The notes under the pieces: generated by a model
Seen by the model: only the letters and a program-made list of their open reading frames with translations
The model's database searches: none
What the model was told of the DNA's origin: nothing
Made by a program: the position numbers and the translations under genes
From: Thermoplasmata archaeon
GTDB lineage: Archaea; Thermoplasmatota; Thermoplasmata; Methanomassiliicoccales; Methanomethylophilaceae
Reading direction: 5' to 3'
DNA length: 64,000 bases
Assembly: GCA_015063285.1 (NCBI GenBank)
Contig: SUST01000004.1
Span: forward strand, 78,561 to 142,560
In this document: piece after piece, positions 43,219 to 51,676 of the stretch
Layout of the letters: each line of letters opens with the position of its first letter
How positions within the stretch are numbered: the first letter of the stretch is position 1

Positions 43219-45830
43219 TGCGTTTCCTCCAGTATCGTTACTTCTCCCTTGCTTCCGTCCACAGACACCAGATCGCCTGTGTGAAGCGCAGTGGTTGCGG
43301 ATTTGACTGCGGTGACCGCAGGTATCCTGTACTCTCTTGAGATGACCGCTCCGTGGCAGAGGATCCCGCCGGTCTCGGTGATGAGCCCTCCGAGTTTGGA
43401 GAACACCACGGTCCATCCTGGGTCGGTATTGCTTGTGACAAGTATCTCTCCTTTCTCGACCTGTCCGAGGTCCCTCACATCCATGATGATGCGTACCCTT
43501 CCCTGGTATCTTCCGGGACTCGATGCGGCCCCGTAGAGCATAGCGCCGTGTGAAAGCGGCTCGTCGTCGAAATCCACTCCGTTGAGAAGGAATTTGGGCG
43601 GCAGTCTGTCCCTGTATTTCATGAACTCTGCCTTCCTGGGTGCGATTATCGCCTTTATGTCGCCGATATTATCTCCGTTCAGATACGCTATGGCCTCCAG
43701 ATCCTCCAGGAAGAATATGTCCTCGCGGTCATCGATGAGCCCTTTCTCGGCCATCCTCCTTCCCTGCTCCAGGAATATCAGCCTGTTCCTGTACATCATA
43801 TGGTCAAGGTAGAATCTCTGATTCTCCCTGAAGATGAGGTATGTGCGTGCGAACTTCAGAACTGTGAACAGCAGTTTCCTTCTGAAGAATCCGAGCTTCT
43901 TGGTGATCTCTTTCTCGGTCTCCTCTCTGCGCTTGACCCCGTTCTCGAATTCAGCTCTCAGGTCAACATCCCCAGCGCACATCTGCAGGGCTATTCCCAT
44001 GACGTAATCGGGGTCCTCTGCCCATCTGAGAGCGTTGAGTTCCCTTGTGCCGGATCTGTGTCCGAATTCCTTGATGAAGTTGTCATAGACCTGCTTGAAC
44101 GGGACATCAGATGTCTTCAGCCATTCCACGAACTCCTTTGGTTTCATGGATTCCGCCTTTGCCCTGACCTCAGGGTCTTTCCTCAGGGCAACTCCGAGGT
44201 CGGAGAATCCTTTGTTGGTCTCTATGGTCTTATTGTCCTCCAATCCGGACATCAGGCCTGCATAGATGGATCCGTCATCGCCGAGCCATTTGCCGCACCA
44301 GTTTTTGACCAAGAGGTTTGTCATGATCGAATGGGAGACCATTCCGTAACGGATGAGCTGATAGTGCTTTATGGATCCCTTCTGTATCTTGAAATACCAA
44401 TCCGCAAGTTCCTTGTCCTCTAATGCTGTCAGATCCAAAGAGTCGAATTCATCGCACAGTTTGAGGAACCCTTGTGCCCATTTCCTGTAGACCTTATCGG
44501 TCTTCCAGATCATACCGTCGCGGTCGCGTATCAGAAGGCAGATCTGCGATTTGATCATGCCGAGGAAGTCATTGGGGTATTTGGAGATCCTCTCCTGCTC
44601 GCTGCGGGGGAAGTAGTCCAACAGTTCCCTGGAACGGATGAGTTTCGGATAGTGGGCGAATATCCTCTCTAGAACCGTTGCAGAGAAGTATACTCTTGAC
44701 TTGTGCAATTTAGTGAGGGGGCCGGATTCGAGATCTTTGTACCCCATCATATGTGCCCCCTCGTGGTTGACGTAGTCGGTGAGCAGCTTTCCCATCACGG
44801 TATAGAACATAGGCGTGGTAGCATCCGCCCAGTATTCGTCACCGTATCCTCTGGACCAGAGGATGTCATCCTTTTCTGAAGCATCAGGAAGCGTCGTGAT
44901 CGCCCTGGATTGCAGGATGTAGACCTTTCCTCCCTCAACGGCCCATTCTATGTCCTGAGGGCATCCGAAGTGGTTGCGTAGTTTGTCGCCCTCTGCGGCT
45001 ATGAGTCTGAGGATGTTGTCATCAGCACAGCGCGCGTTGACCTTCTCCTGTTCTATATCTACCAGTTTATTCTCGCCGTCGATGAGGAAGAATCCCTGCG
45101 TCTTCTCTTTGATGACGGCCTTGATGATCTTTCCGTCTCTTGATAAGACATACCTGTCCGGGGATACCAATCCCGACACGATGGATTCTCCGAGACCCCA
45201 TGAGGCCTCTATGACCGTATTGTCCTCGCCTGTGACGGGATCCGATGTGAACATGACTCCGCTGATCTCGGATCTGACCATCATCTGGACCACTACAGCC
45301 ATTCCTTTGGCGAGGTGATCCATCGACGCATCCTCTCTGTATTTCATCGCTCTCGCATTCCAGTAGGATGCCCAGCATGTGATGACCATTTTTGCGATAT
45401 CATGCTTCCTGACATTCAGATACGTGTCCTGCTGGCCTGCGAAACTCGCGTCTTCCAGATCCTCTGCCACTGCTGAGGAACGGACTGCGAAATACTCCCC
45501 TTCAAGGTTGAAACAGTTCTCCTTCAGGAAAGCAAGTTCCTTTTCAGGAATGGGCGTCTCGAAGAACAGGCGGCGTATCTCCTGGGAGGATGCCTCGAGG
45601 GATTCTTCGTCATCGAAGTCCGTAGAATCAAGGATATCAGAGATCGTCTTCCTAATCCCTGTCAGGTCCAGGAACATCTCGTATGCATCGACCGTCACGG
45701 AAAGGGCCGGAGGAACGCTGAAACCGTTGGAGATCATCTTTGCTAGATTGATTCCCTTTCCACCGACCAGGCTTATTTCTAAGTCGGGAGAATCCAAAGG
45801 GATTATAGGGCGCAACTCAGGCGTTGTCAT
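43215..45830 (-). CDS. PEP-synthase-like phosphotransferase, Rph type
   Basis: 871 residues. The N-terminal ATP-grasp part has VGGKGINLAKMISNGFSVPP and YFAVRSSAVAEDLEDASFAG; the C-terminal swivelling part holds the phospho-histidine in ETGGILCHGAVISREYRIP. The PEP-binding barrel of true PEP synthase is absent and a different, helical middle region (about 330-760) stands instead, as in rifampicin phosphotransferase and RedH-like enzymes. It probably moves phosphate from ATP through His to an organic substrate, unknown here. Translation couples to the CrtC/AttH-like gene. It is the last complete gene before the methanol block. The upstream region holds inverted repeats. Confidence 0.82.
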   Translation of the reverse strand: MTTPELRPIIPLDSPDLEISLVGGKGINLAKMISNGFSVPPALSVTVDAYEMFLDLTGIRKTISDILDSTDFDDEESLEASSQEIRRLFFETPIPEKELAFLKENCFNLEGEYFAVRSSAVAEDLEDASFAGQQDTYLNVRKHDIAKMVITCWASYWNARAMKYREDASMDHLAKGMAVVVQMMVRSEISGVMFTSDPVTGEDNTVIEASWGLGESIVSGLVSPDRYVLSRDGKIIKAVIKEKTQGFFLIDGENKLVDIEQEKVNARCADDNILRLIAAEGDKLRNHFGCPQDIEWAVEGGKVYILQSRAITTLPDASEKDDILWSRGYGDEYWADATTPMFYTVMGKLLTDYVNHEGAHMMGYKDLESGPLTKLHKSRVYFSATVLERIFAHYPKLIRSRELLDYFPRSEQERISKYPNDFLGMIKSQICLLIRDRDGMIWKTDKVYRKWAQGFLKLCDEFDSLDLTALEDKELADWYFKIQKGSIKHYQLIRYGMVSHSIMTNLLVKNWCGKWLGDDGSIYAGLMSGLEDNKTIETNKGFSDLGVALRKDPEVRAKAESMKPKEFVEWLKTSDVPFKQVYDNFIKEFGHRSGTRELNALRWAEDPDYVMGIALQMCAGDVDLRAEFENGVKRREETEKEITKKLGFFRRKLLFTVLKFARTYLIFRENQRFYLDHMMYRNRLIFLEQGRRMAEKGLIDDREDIFFLEDLEAIAYLNGDNIGDIKAIIAPRKAEFMKYRDRLPPKFLLNGVDFDDEPLSHGAMLYGAASSPGRYQGRVRIIMDVRDLGQVEKGEILVTSNTDPGWTVVFSKLGGLITETGGILCHGAVISREYRIPAVTAVKSATTALHTGDLVSVDGSKGEVTILEETQ

Positions 45831-45846
45831 CTAAAGTCCGTATAGT

Positions 45847-45922
45847 ACAACTCATTATTTGAGTTGTCGTCATGATATACGGCGATTGACGACAATTACT
45901 CGTTATTATCGACTATTGACGA
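45847..45922 (-). promoter_or_regulatory. Repeat-rich upstream region of the PEP-synthase-like gene
   Basis: ACAACTCA-N5-TGAGTTGT (45847-45867) is an 8-bp inverted repeat. TTGTCGTCA (45864-45872) and TGACGACAA (45887-45895) form a 9-bp inverted repeat with 14 bases between. ATTGACGA occurs at 45885 and again at 45915, and once more at 48893 near mtaC. Confidence 0.55.
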
Positions 45923-45931
45923 AAATTGTGC

Positions 45932-45954
45932 GGCCGGACCATAGTGGTCCGGCC
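45932..45954 (-). terminator. Strong hairpin downstream of gene 46012
   Basis: GGCCGGACCA-TAG-TGGTCCGGCC, perfect 10-bp stem, in the region between the gene at 46012 and the next gene on the same strand. On the minus strand GCACAATTTTCG follows. Confidence 0.7.
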
Positions 45955-45976
45955 AGGGGGAATGAAATGGCTTTAT

Positions 45977-45992
45977 GGCCCCTTTCGGGGCC
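45977..45992 (-). terminator. Hairpin downstream of gene 46012
   Basis: GGCCCC-TTTC-GGGGCC, 6-bp stem, 20 bases after the stop at 46012 and 23 bases before the stronger hairpin. Confidence 0.5.
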
Positions 45993-46011
45993 TAAGTGTT
46001 TTAGTGTTCAA

Positions 46012-46503
46012 TCAGAACACGGGGAACTTTCCTTCGGATGCAAGTGCGGATGCCATGTAGAAGGTGAGAACGAAGTTCAGGAGAGAAACGATTCCAAGAA
46101 CTGTCGCCAGATCTACATCGCAGATTCCCTCGATCGCAATGACGAGGAAGATCGCTGCCGTGGTGCATAGGATGAGGGTCAGGTTCTTCGGGGTCTTCGC
46201 GAGTATCGACCATATGATACACATCACGAAGATTATTCCGAATGCCAGGTTTCCTATGATTCCAATTCCGTATCCGCTTGCGAATACAGCTGCTCCGACG
46301 AGTAAGAACACTGTGAACCCGAAGTTGCTCTCTGCCCTGTATGCGAGCAATGCCACGACGGTGATGAGGGCACCGAGGAGCAAGAAGAGTTCAGCAGGTA
46401 CGGAGAACTTGCTGTCGAAGCATGAGACCGCCAAGGGGAGCGAGATTGCCGCCACGAGGAAGAGACCGCATGCTGTCGGATCTAATGGCTTGAATTCAGA
46501 CAT
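46012..46503 (-). CDS. Six-helix membrane protein, YaaH/GPR1-like
   Basis: 163 residues and six membrane helices. The start LDPTACGLFLVAAISLPLAV recalls the N-P-A-P/T-G-L opening of the GPR1/FUN34/YaaH family, and LLLGALITVVALLAYRAESN then FGFTVFLLVGAAVF matches the F-G-x-T-x-F part. Those proteins carry acetate, succinate or ammonium. Length is slightly below the usual 180-200. Its start follows a hairpin terminator after mtaB but has its own GGAGG ribosome site, so some read-through from mtaCB is likely. Association with methanol metabolism is from position only. Confidence 0.6.
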   Translation of the reverse strand: MSEFKPLDPTACGLFLVAAISLPLAVSCFDSKFSVPAELFLLLGALITVVALLAYRAESNFGFTVFLLVGAAVFASGYGIGIIGNLAFGIIFVMCIIWSILAKTPKNLTLILCTTAAIFLVIAIEGICDVDLATVLGIVSLLNFVLTFYMASALASEGKFPVF

Positions 46504-46519
46504 TACAAAACCTCCATCG

Positions 46520-46548
46520 AAAAAATGGTTCCCGGGGTCTCCCCCGGG
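46520..46548 (-). terminator. Terminator after mtaB
   Basis: On the minus strand CCCGGGG-GAGA-CCCCGGG followed by AACCATTTTTTC: a 7-bp stem and a T-run. It separates mtaCB from the YaaH-like gene and may let part of the transcripts pass. Confidence 0.8.
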
Positions 46549-46570
46549 TTTAGAGTTTGATCAGTTCAGC

Positions 46571-47962
46571 TCAGAGACCGTAGTTCTTCAGGTTGAAGTT
46601 GGGGACGTCTGCGTACTTCTTGCAGCAGTACTCGAAGAACTTGTCCTCGTCATCGGGGAGGGCGGACAGGTCCTTGATGATTCCCTCGAGAACCTCTCTC
46701 TGCTTCCTGGTGAGCTGGAGTTCCTTCGCGTCGTTGTGAGCCTTGATGAGCTCTGCTGCCTTGAGTCCGGCTGCCTTGGCCCTGAGGTAGTAGTTGTCTC
46801 CCTCAGATACGATTGCCTTTCCGATCTCGTAGGCGTTGTCGTATGCGAGGATGTGTCCCTCAGGTCCTCTCTCCCTGTCGGTGATCATGTACAGGTCTCT
46901 CAGGTCCTTCTCCTTTCCGGTCTGGATTGCGGTGTTCATCAGAGCAACCTCGTATCCAAGGGATCCCATCCAACACTGGACTGAGGTTCCTCCGAACTCG
47001 GGGTGGTACTCGATGGACTCGTTGGACCACAGGTCGCAGACCTGGGCCATCAGGTTACCCTGAAGGTCGGCGTGTGCGCACTGACAGTTCTTTCCTTCCT
47101 GTGCACAGGGCTTTCCTGCGATTGCCTTACAGATGGGTCCCTCGTATCCACAGTCCTTGTCAGGTCCGGATGCTCCCTGCTCCCATGCGACAAGGGTCCT
47201 TGCGGATGCGATTGCACGGGTGACTGCAGAGTAGGTCCTCTGGACATCCTGGTCGAGCATACCTCCTGCCATGAACATCGAGGTGTTGGCTCCGGAACAG
47301 TTGGTGTCTCCTCCTGCGATGGTCTTGTTCTTCTTGGCGATGTTGACGAACTCTTTCCACACGTACTCCATATCGATAGATCCGAGGTATCCGATTCCGA
47401 ACAGGAATGCGACGATATCTCCGTTGGTGGTTGCGTAGTCTCCGATCTCCTTTCCTCCGAGGGTCTCACATGAGAGGACATCTGCTCCGTTCTCACATGC
47501 AACCTCTGCACACTGGAACAGGTGCTCGGGGTAGCTGTGCTTTCCGCCCATTCCAGGCCTGTATCCCTCTTCAGCCTCACGCTGGTCAGGGATGGTCTGC
47601 CTTACTGCACAGTTGATTCCGTATTCCTCGTGGAATTTCTCACAGATTGCCTTCTGTCCCTCTACGACGGGTGTGGACATCTTGGGGTCTCCCATCTGAG
47701 AGATCCACTCGGTCTCCAGCTGGACGTCGGGGAATCCGAGTGTTACACACCTGTTGAGGACATCCTTGGAGATGTAGTCGACGTATTCTTTCCTGAGTTT
47801 CTCAGGGGATGACTCGGAACCGGGCCTGGGTCCATAGTTGAGCTCAGGGATAACCCTTCCTGCTCCTACTTTGATTCCGAATCCGTAGGAGACAGGCTCC
47901 TTTGCGGTTCCGAAAACCATCTCATCCGCACTGCTGTATGCCATCTTCGTGTACTTTGCCAT
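46571..47962 (-). CDS. mtaB: Methanol:corrinoid methyltransferase MtaB
   Basis: 463 residues. MtaB transfers the methanol methyl group to the corrinoid on MtaC. The three zinc ligands known for MtaB are all present: Glu in VLSCETLGG, Cys in GGDTNCSGAN and Cys in GPDKDCGYEG. Other family blocks: MAYSSADEMVFGTAKEPVS, ITDRERGPEGHILAYDNAYE. The ATG at 47962 is 5 bases after the mtaC stop; the frame reaches 47992 inside mtaC, but MAKYTKMAYSSADEM is the family start. No pyrrolysine codon occurs here, unlike the methylamine methyltransferases. mtaA (CoM methyltransferase) is not in the window. Confidence 0.96.
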   Translation of the reverse strand: MAKYTKMAYSSADEMVFGTAKEPVSYGFGIKVGAGRVIPELNYGPRPGSESSPEKLRKEYVDYISKDVLNRCVTLGFPDVQLETEWISQMGDPKMSTPVVEGQKAICEKFHEEYGINCAVRQTIPDQREAEEGYRPGMGGKHSYPEHLFQCAEVACENGADVLSCETLGGKEIGDYATTNGDIVAFLFGIGYLGSIDMEYVWKEFVNIAKKNKTIAGGDTNCSGANTSMFMAGGMLDQDVQRTYSAVTRAIASARTLVAWEQGASGPDKDCGYEGPICKAIAGKPCAQEGKNCQCAHADLQGNLMAQVCDLWSNESIEYHPEFGGTSVQCWMGSLGYEVALMNTAIQTGKEKDLRDLYMITDRERGPEGHILAYDNAYEIGKAIVSEGDNYYLRAKAAGLKAAELIKAHNDAKELQLTRKQREVLEGIIKDLSALPDDEDKFFEYCCKKYADVPNFNLKNYGL

Positions 47963-47967
47963 ATAAA

Positions 47968-48747
47968 TCACGCTCCTACGATGTGGTCCCACTCTTCTCT
48001 AATCTTTCTCCAGTCGTATCCCTCAAGAACCTTGTCGGCAATTGGGGGAGTCTGGGGTGCTTTCTCCGAGTAGATACCGAGGTCGAATGACTCTGAGAAG
48101 TCTCTGTTCACTGCACCACCGGCTGCCATGAACGGGATGTTGATTCCAGCGGCAACGAGCTTTGCAGCGGCGCGGGGGAACGCGGTCATGGTGGTGGTCA
48201 TCAGAGCGGTTCCGGTAACCATGAAGGGCTTGACTTCCTTGACCTTTGCGACGACATCGTCGACTGCGACGTCCTTACCCATGTCGATGACTGTGTATCC
48301 AGAGGACCTCATCATAACGGCAGCGATGTTCTTACCGATGTCGTGGGGGTCTCCCTCTGCAGCATGCATGACGACGGTTCCCTTGGTGGTCCTTCCACCG
48401 GGGATCTGCTTCTCAGCGAGTGCGATTCCGATCTCCATGGTCTTTGCGGCCATCATGATCTCAGGCAGGTAGTAGATGTGCTCTGCGTACAGCTTTGCGA
48501 CACATTCCATTCCAACGACAAGTCCGTTGTTGATGATGTCGAGCGCATCCTTAGACTTCAGTGCCTCAGCAACTGCGGGCCCTACGTCCTTGAACTTCAT
48601 GTACAGGACACAGTCTGCGACTTTGGCCAGGACGGGGTCCTTAGGCAACATGGTCTTTGCGATTGCTTCGGGTGTCATTTCGTTCTCACCCTCGACGTCG
48701 TAACGCCTGAGGATCTTTGCGAAATCGACTTTAGAATAGTCTATCAT
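47968..48747 (-). CDS. mtaC: Methanol corrinoid protein MtaC
   Basis: 259 residues. The C-terminal cobalamin-binding domain has the cobalt ligand histidine in AAEGDPHDIGKNIAAV, then GTALMTTT and AAGGAVNRDFSESF; the N-terminal four-helix cap (about residues 1-100) is also present. It carries the methyl group from MtaB to MtaA. A strong ribosome site, AAGGAGG, precedes the ATG. The leader is about 95 bases long, unlike the many leaderless genes here, and the promoter carries a palindrome between TATA and start. Cotranscribed with mtaB; divergent from ramA. Confidence 0.96.
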   Translation of the reverse strand: MIDYSKVDFAKILRRYDVEGENEMTPEAIAKTMLPKDPVLAKVADCVLYMKFKDVGPAVAEALKSKDALDIINNGLVVGMECVAKLYAEHIYYLPEIMMAAKTMEIGIALAEKQIPGGRTTKGTVVMHAAEGDPHDIGKNIAAVMMRSSGYTVIDMGKDVAVDDVVAKVKEVKPFMVTGTALMTTTMTAFPRAAAKLVAAGINIPFMAAGGAVNRDFSESFDLGIYSEKAPQTPPIADKVLEGYDWRKIREEWDHIVGA

Positions 48748-49014
48748 TTGTTTTTCCTCCTTCTTGATTTCAGGTGCTGCTTGCCCAACACCCTACTGTT
48801 AGTTGGATGGGTGACGAAGTATATAATTCGGTGGATGGATGGATGCTCTGTCCATGCTTTATTTATATACTCGGAGGTATTCTTTAAATAATATTGACGA
48901 TAAATCATTTTTATTGACTAATCAATTTATATCCAACGAATATAAAGATATTCTATTAATAATAATAAGAACAATAAGGAGTTAGCAAGAAGGCCAGCAG
49001 GTCAGGAAGGTAAA
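48748..49014. promoter_or_regulatory. Divergent mtaC/ramA control region
   Basis: 267 bases, very AT-rich in the half next to ramA. It holds the long mtaC leader, the mtaC promoter and palindrome (48840-48869), an ATTGACGA motif (48893) and short runs such as AATATAAAG and TATTAATAATAATAAG. The ramA side also holds AAGGAG about 33 bases and AGGAAGG 7 bases before the ATG. Confidence 0.5.
48840..48869 (-). promoter_or_regulatory. mtaC promoter with palindrome
   Basis: A minus-strand TATATAAATAAA (48858-48869) predicts a start near 48840. Between them lies TGGA-N7-TCCA (48840-48854, arms extend to ATGGA/TCCAT), the same kind and place as the other GGA-N7-TCC palindromes. A second TATA-like stretch lies near 48822 (AATTATATACTT). 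Confidence 0.5.
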
Positions 49015-50631
49015 ATGAGTTACGGGATTTCTTTAGACATAGGAACTAGTGGAACGAGAGGTCATGCAGTCGATCTCTCAAACGGCAAGATATTGTCTAC
49101 GTCTGTTACGGAGTGTCATCCCCTACCGGGAGCGAACATCATGGATCATCTCACATTCTGCATCAACGCAGGTACTGAGACGGCCCATAAGATTCTCATA
49201 GATACGGTCAACAAACTAATCGCCACACTCGGTGTGGATCTGAATCAGGTCGAAAGGGTCAGTATCTGTGGAAACCCTATTCAATTGTCTTTATTCCAAG
49301 GAATACCGGTGGACGATCTCGCATTCGCTGGTGAGAATGCCCACAAAGCAAGAGGCATCGTTGCCCAGAAGAGGGATGCAGGAGTATTCTCAGCTGTGGA
49401 TGTGGGGCTTAATGTCAAGGACGGATGCGAACTTTGCGTCCCTCCGGCAATCAGGCACGAGATCGGAGCCGACGCTCTCGCCATGATGTACAAGAGCGGA
49501 TTCTTGGATCAGAAGGAGAACTGTCTCGTAACAGATTACGGTACCAACGCGGAGATGGCCCTCAAAATAGGGGACAACATATACACGGGATCAGCCGCAG
49601 CAGGACCCGCTATGGAAGGTCAATCCATCAAATGCGGTATGCTCGCGGGACCCGGTGCAATCTCTGATTTGGAATATGACTTCCAATACATCTGTAAGGT
49701 ACTCGATGAGAACATCATGCCTCAGAACGGATCCAGATGCGATTTCGGACTGGAGACTGTGGTCGATGAAGGCCCGATGAGCGGAAAGGCCACAGGAATC
49801 ACAGGAACCGGTGTCATCGCAGCCGTGGCCGCAGTTCTGGATTCCCATCTTTGGAGGAAGGGAAAGCTCACCACCTCTGACGGAAAACTGCATCTCCAGG
49901 ATGGGGTCTACATCGATTCCCACGACATCTCCGAAGCCATGAAGGCCATCGGCGCCATGAGGGCCGGTCACTTCACCCTGCTGGAGCATGCAGGAATCAA
50001 GTTCAGCGACCTGAAGATCATGTACATGGCTGGAGCCTCTGGAACCTATGTGGATGCGGTCAAGGCAAGGGAGGTAGGACTTCTGCCTCCGTCATGCGAC
50101 ACCATCTACCAGTATGGAAACACCTCGCTGGCGATGGCCACCGATATCCTCAGGGATCCAGAACTTCTCGATACTCTCCAGGATATCGCCAACGGAATCA
50201 GGGCAAACCACATAATGTTCGCTGGAGACCCGATATTCGAGCAGATCTACACTCAGGAACTCGCCGTCTGCGACGAGGGTATGAGCATGGAGATGTACAA
50301 CAGGAACAACGCGATCGCAGGTATCCAAGAACTACCCAAGCCGAAGGGCAACCCGACCGTCCACAGGATGGTCCAGCGTGACATCCCCGATCTGGGAGAC
50401 AGAGGTCTGTACATCCTTCACGACATCGGTACCGAGCTGCGCGGATACATGGACGGGTGCATTGGGTGCAAGAAGTGTGAGAAGGAATGTCCCGAGCACG
50501 CTTTGACAGTCACCGATGACAAGGAGATCGTCGTCAAGACCAAGAACTGTCTCGGAACAGCATGCTACAGATGTCAGTTCAGCTGTCCCGAGAAGGTCTA
50601 CAAGTACGACAACCTCAAGCTGACGTTCTGA
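49015..50631 (+). CDS. ramA: Corrinoid-activating iron-sulfur protein RamA
   Basis: 538 residues. RamA uses ATP and low-potential electrons to reduce Co(II) corrinoid back to active Co(I) on methyltransferase corrinoid proteins. The N-terminal part has an ASKHA-like ATPase opening (SLDIGTSGTRGHAVDLSNGK); the middle has NCLVTDYGTNAEMALKIGD; the C-terminus carries two [4Fe-4S] motifs, CIGCKKCEKECP and CLGTACYRCQFSCP. The location next to mtaCB fits reactivation of MtaC. It is divergent from mtaC, with the CobW-like gene 9 bases downstream. AGGAAGG lies just before the ATG. Confidence 0.93.
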   Translation: MSYGISLDIGTSGTRGHAVDLSNGKILSTSVTECHPLPGANIMDHLTFCINAGTETAHKILIDTVNKLIATLGVDLNQVERVSICGNPIQLSLFQGIPVDDLAFAGENAHKARGIVAQKRDAGVFSAVDVGLNVKDGCELCVPPAIRHEIGADALAMMYKSGFLDQKENCLVTDYGTNAEMALKIGDNIYTGSAAAGPAMEGQSIKCGMLAGPGAISDLEYDFQYICKVLDENIMPQNGSRCDFGLETVVDEGPMSGKATGITGTGVIAAVAAVLDSHLWRKGKLTTSDGKLHLQDGVYIDSHDISEAMKAIGAMRAGHFTLLEHAGIKFSDLKIMYMAGASGTYVDAVKAREVGLLPPSCDTIYQYGNTSLAMATDILRDPELLDTLQDIANGIRANHIMFAGDPIFEQIYTQELAVCDEGMSMEMYNRNNAIAGIQELPKPKGNPTVHRMVQRDIPDLGDRGLYILHDIGTELRGYMDGCIGCKKCEKECPEHALTVTDDKEIVVKTKNCLGTACYRCQFSCPEKVYKYDNLKLTF

Positions 50632-50640
50632 GATGATAGT

Positions 50641-51240
50641 ATGCATGTGTTCATCATCGGAGGATTCCTGGGAAGCGGAAAGACAACCATGCTCCTTGAG
50701 CTGGCCAAGGTCTACGTGGACAAAGGGCTGAAGACTGCCATCATAGTGAACGAATCCGGAGAGGTCGGTGTCGACGGAGCCACGATAAAAGCCGAAGGAT
50801 ACAATGCGACTGAGCTTCCGGAAGGCTGTATCTGTTGCACGCTAGTGGGAACCCTCCAGGCAACCCTCAGGAACATCAAGAGGGATCTGGACCCTGACAT
50901 CCTGATCATAGAGCCTACCGGTCTGGCGCTGCCCCATAAGGTAAAGCAGTTCGTGCACACGGCCATGATCGATGAGGAGTCCTGCTCCATCATCGGTCTT
51001 GCGGATGTGGAGAGGTTCGACTTGCTTCTGGAGAAGAAGGAGGCGTTCTACAAGATGCAGATGTCGGGGGCGGATCTGGTCCTAATCAACAAGGTGGATC
51101 TGGCCAAACCTGGGCAGGTTGAGCATATCAGACAATGGTTCTCTCAGAACTTTCCGGAGAAGCCGGTTGAGGCCGTATCGGCCAAGACCGGTGAGAATAT
51201 GGACAAGCTCTTCGATTTCACGCTTAAGCAGCAAGAATGA
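50641..51240 (+). CDS. CobW-like (COG0523) GTPase
   Basis: 199 residues. Walker A is GGFLGSGKTTML (about residues 6-17), the metal-binding Cys block is GCICCTLVG, the G3-like stretch DPDILIIEPTGLALP, and the G4 motif is LINKVDLAK. The usual C-terminal CobW domain is missing, so this is the short G3E type. It likely delivers a metal or helps assemble the cobalamin enzyme. It follows ramA by 9 bases, hinting at a role in corrinoid protein activation. Its last 17 bases overlap the convergent zinc-ribbon gene. Confidence 0.8.
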   Translation: MHVFIIGGFLGSGKTTMLLELAKVYVDKGLKTAIIVNESGEVGVDGATIKAEGYNATELPEGCICCTLVGTLQATLRNIKRDLDPDILIIEPTGLALPHKVKQFVHTAMIDEESCSIIGLADVERFDLLLEKKEAFYKMQMSGADLVLINKVDLAKPGQVEHIRQWFSQNFPEKPVEAVSAKTGENMDKLFDFTLKQQE

Positions 51241-51595
51241 AATAATTTATCAGGAGGGCGACCGCCGTCCCTCCTGACAATCCTACTAATGCACCTAGTG
51301 CAATGCTCAGTCTCCTTGAAGGGATCAGGAGAGGTATGCAGAAGATCAGTACAGTGAATCTCCAAAAGAACGTGATTGAGAAGGCGATTGCAAAAGCAAT
51401 GACCAACGCTACGAAGAACCATTTCTCGAATATCATTTCCCTAAGGCTCTTGGGTGATCCTTTCTCGTCGTAGAAATCCGAGAATCCGGGAGGTGTATGG
51501 TCCACGTGCGGCATCTGGCGTACTATATTGCCGCATTCAGGACATTGGTATTCATCGTCCTTCAGATACCGGCCGCAATTCGGGCAGAACTCCAT
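51224..51595 (-). CDS. Zinc-ribbon membrane protein
   Basis: 123 residues. Two knuckles, CPNCG and CPECG (residues 4-8 and 18-22), form a zinc ribbon, followed by a short hydrophilic stretch and three membrane helices (about 55-120, WFFVALVIAFAIAFSITFFW and two more). The function is not known; its architecture resembles the genes at 1 and 53115. The 3' end overlaps the CobW-like gene by 17 bases, so transcription must be balanced between the two. It is the neighbour of the asparagine-synthase-like gene, with an 81-base gap. Confidence 0.7.
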   Translation of the reverse strand: MEFCPNCGRYLKDDEYQCPECGNIVRQMPHVDHTPPGFSDFYDEKGSPKSLREMIFEKWFFVALVIAFAIAFSITFFWRFTVLIFCIPLLIPSRRLSIALGALVGLSGGTAVALLINYFILAA

Positions 51596-51676
51596 GATAT
51601 CGGTTACAATGCATCTTGTTTAAAAGATTGATTATCGGACGTTCGTAGAAACCGTCAGCTTCCAAATCGATGGGAA

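Noticed and set aside
46571..47962. Pyrrolysine-containing methyltransferase
   Set aside because: The protein is MtaB for methanol; it has all three zinc ligands and no in-frame TAG.
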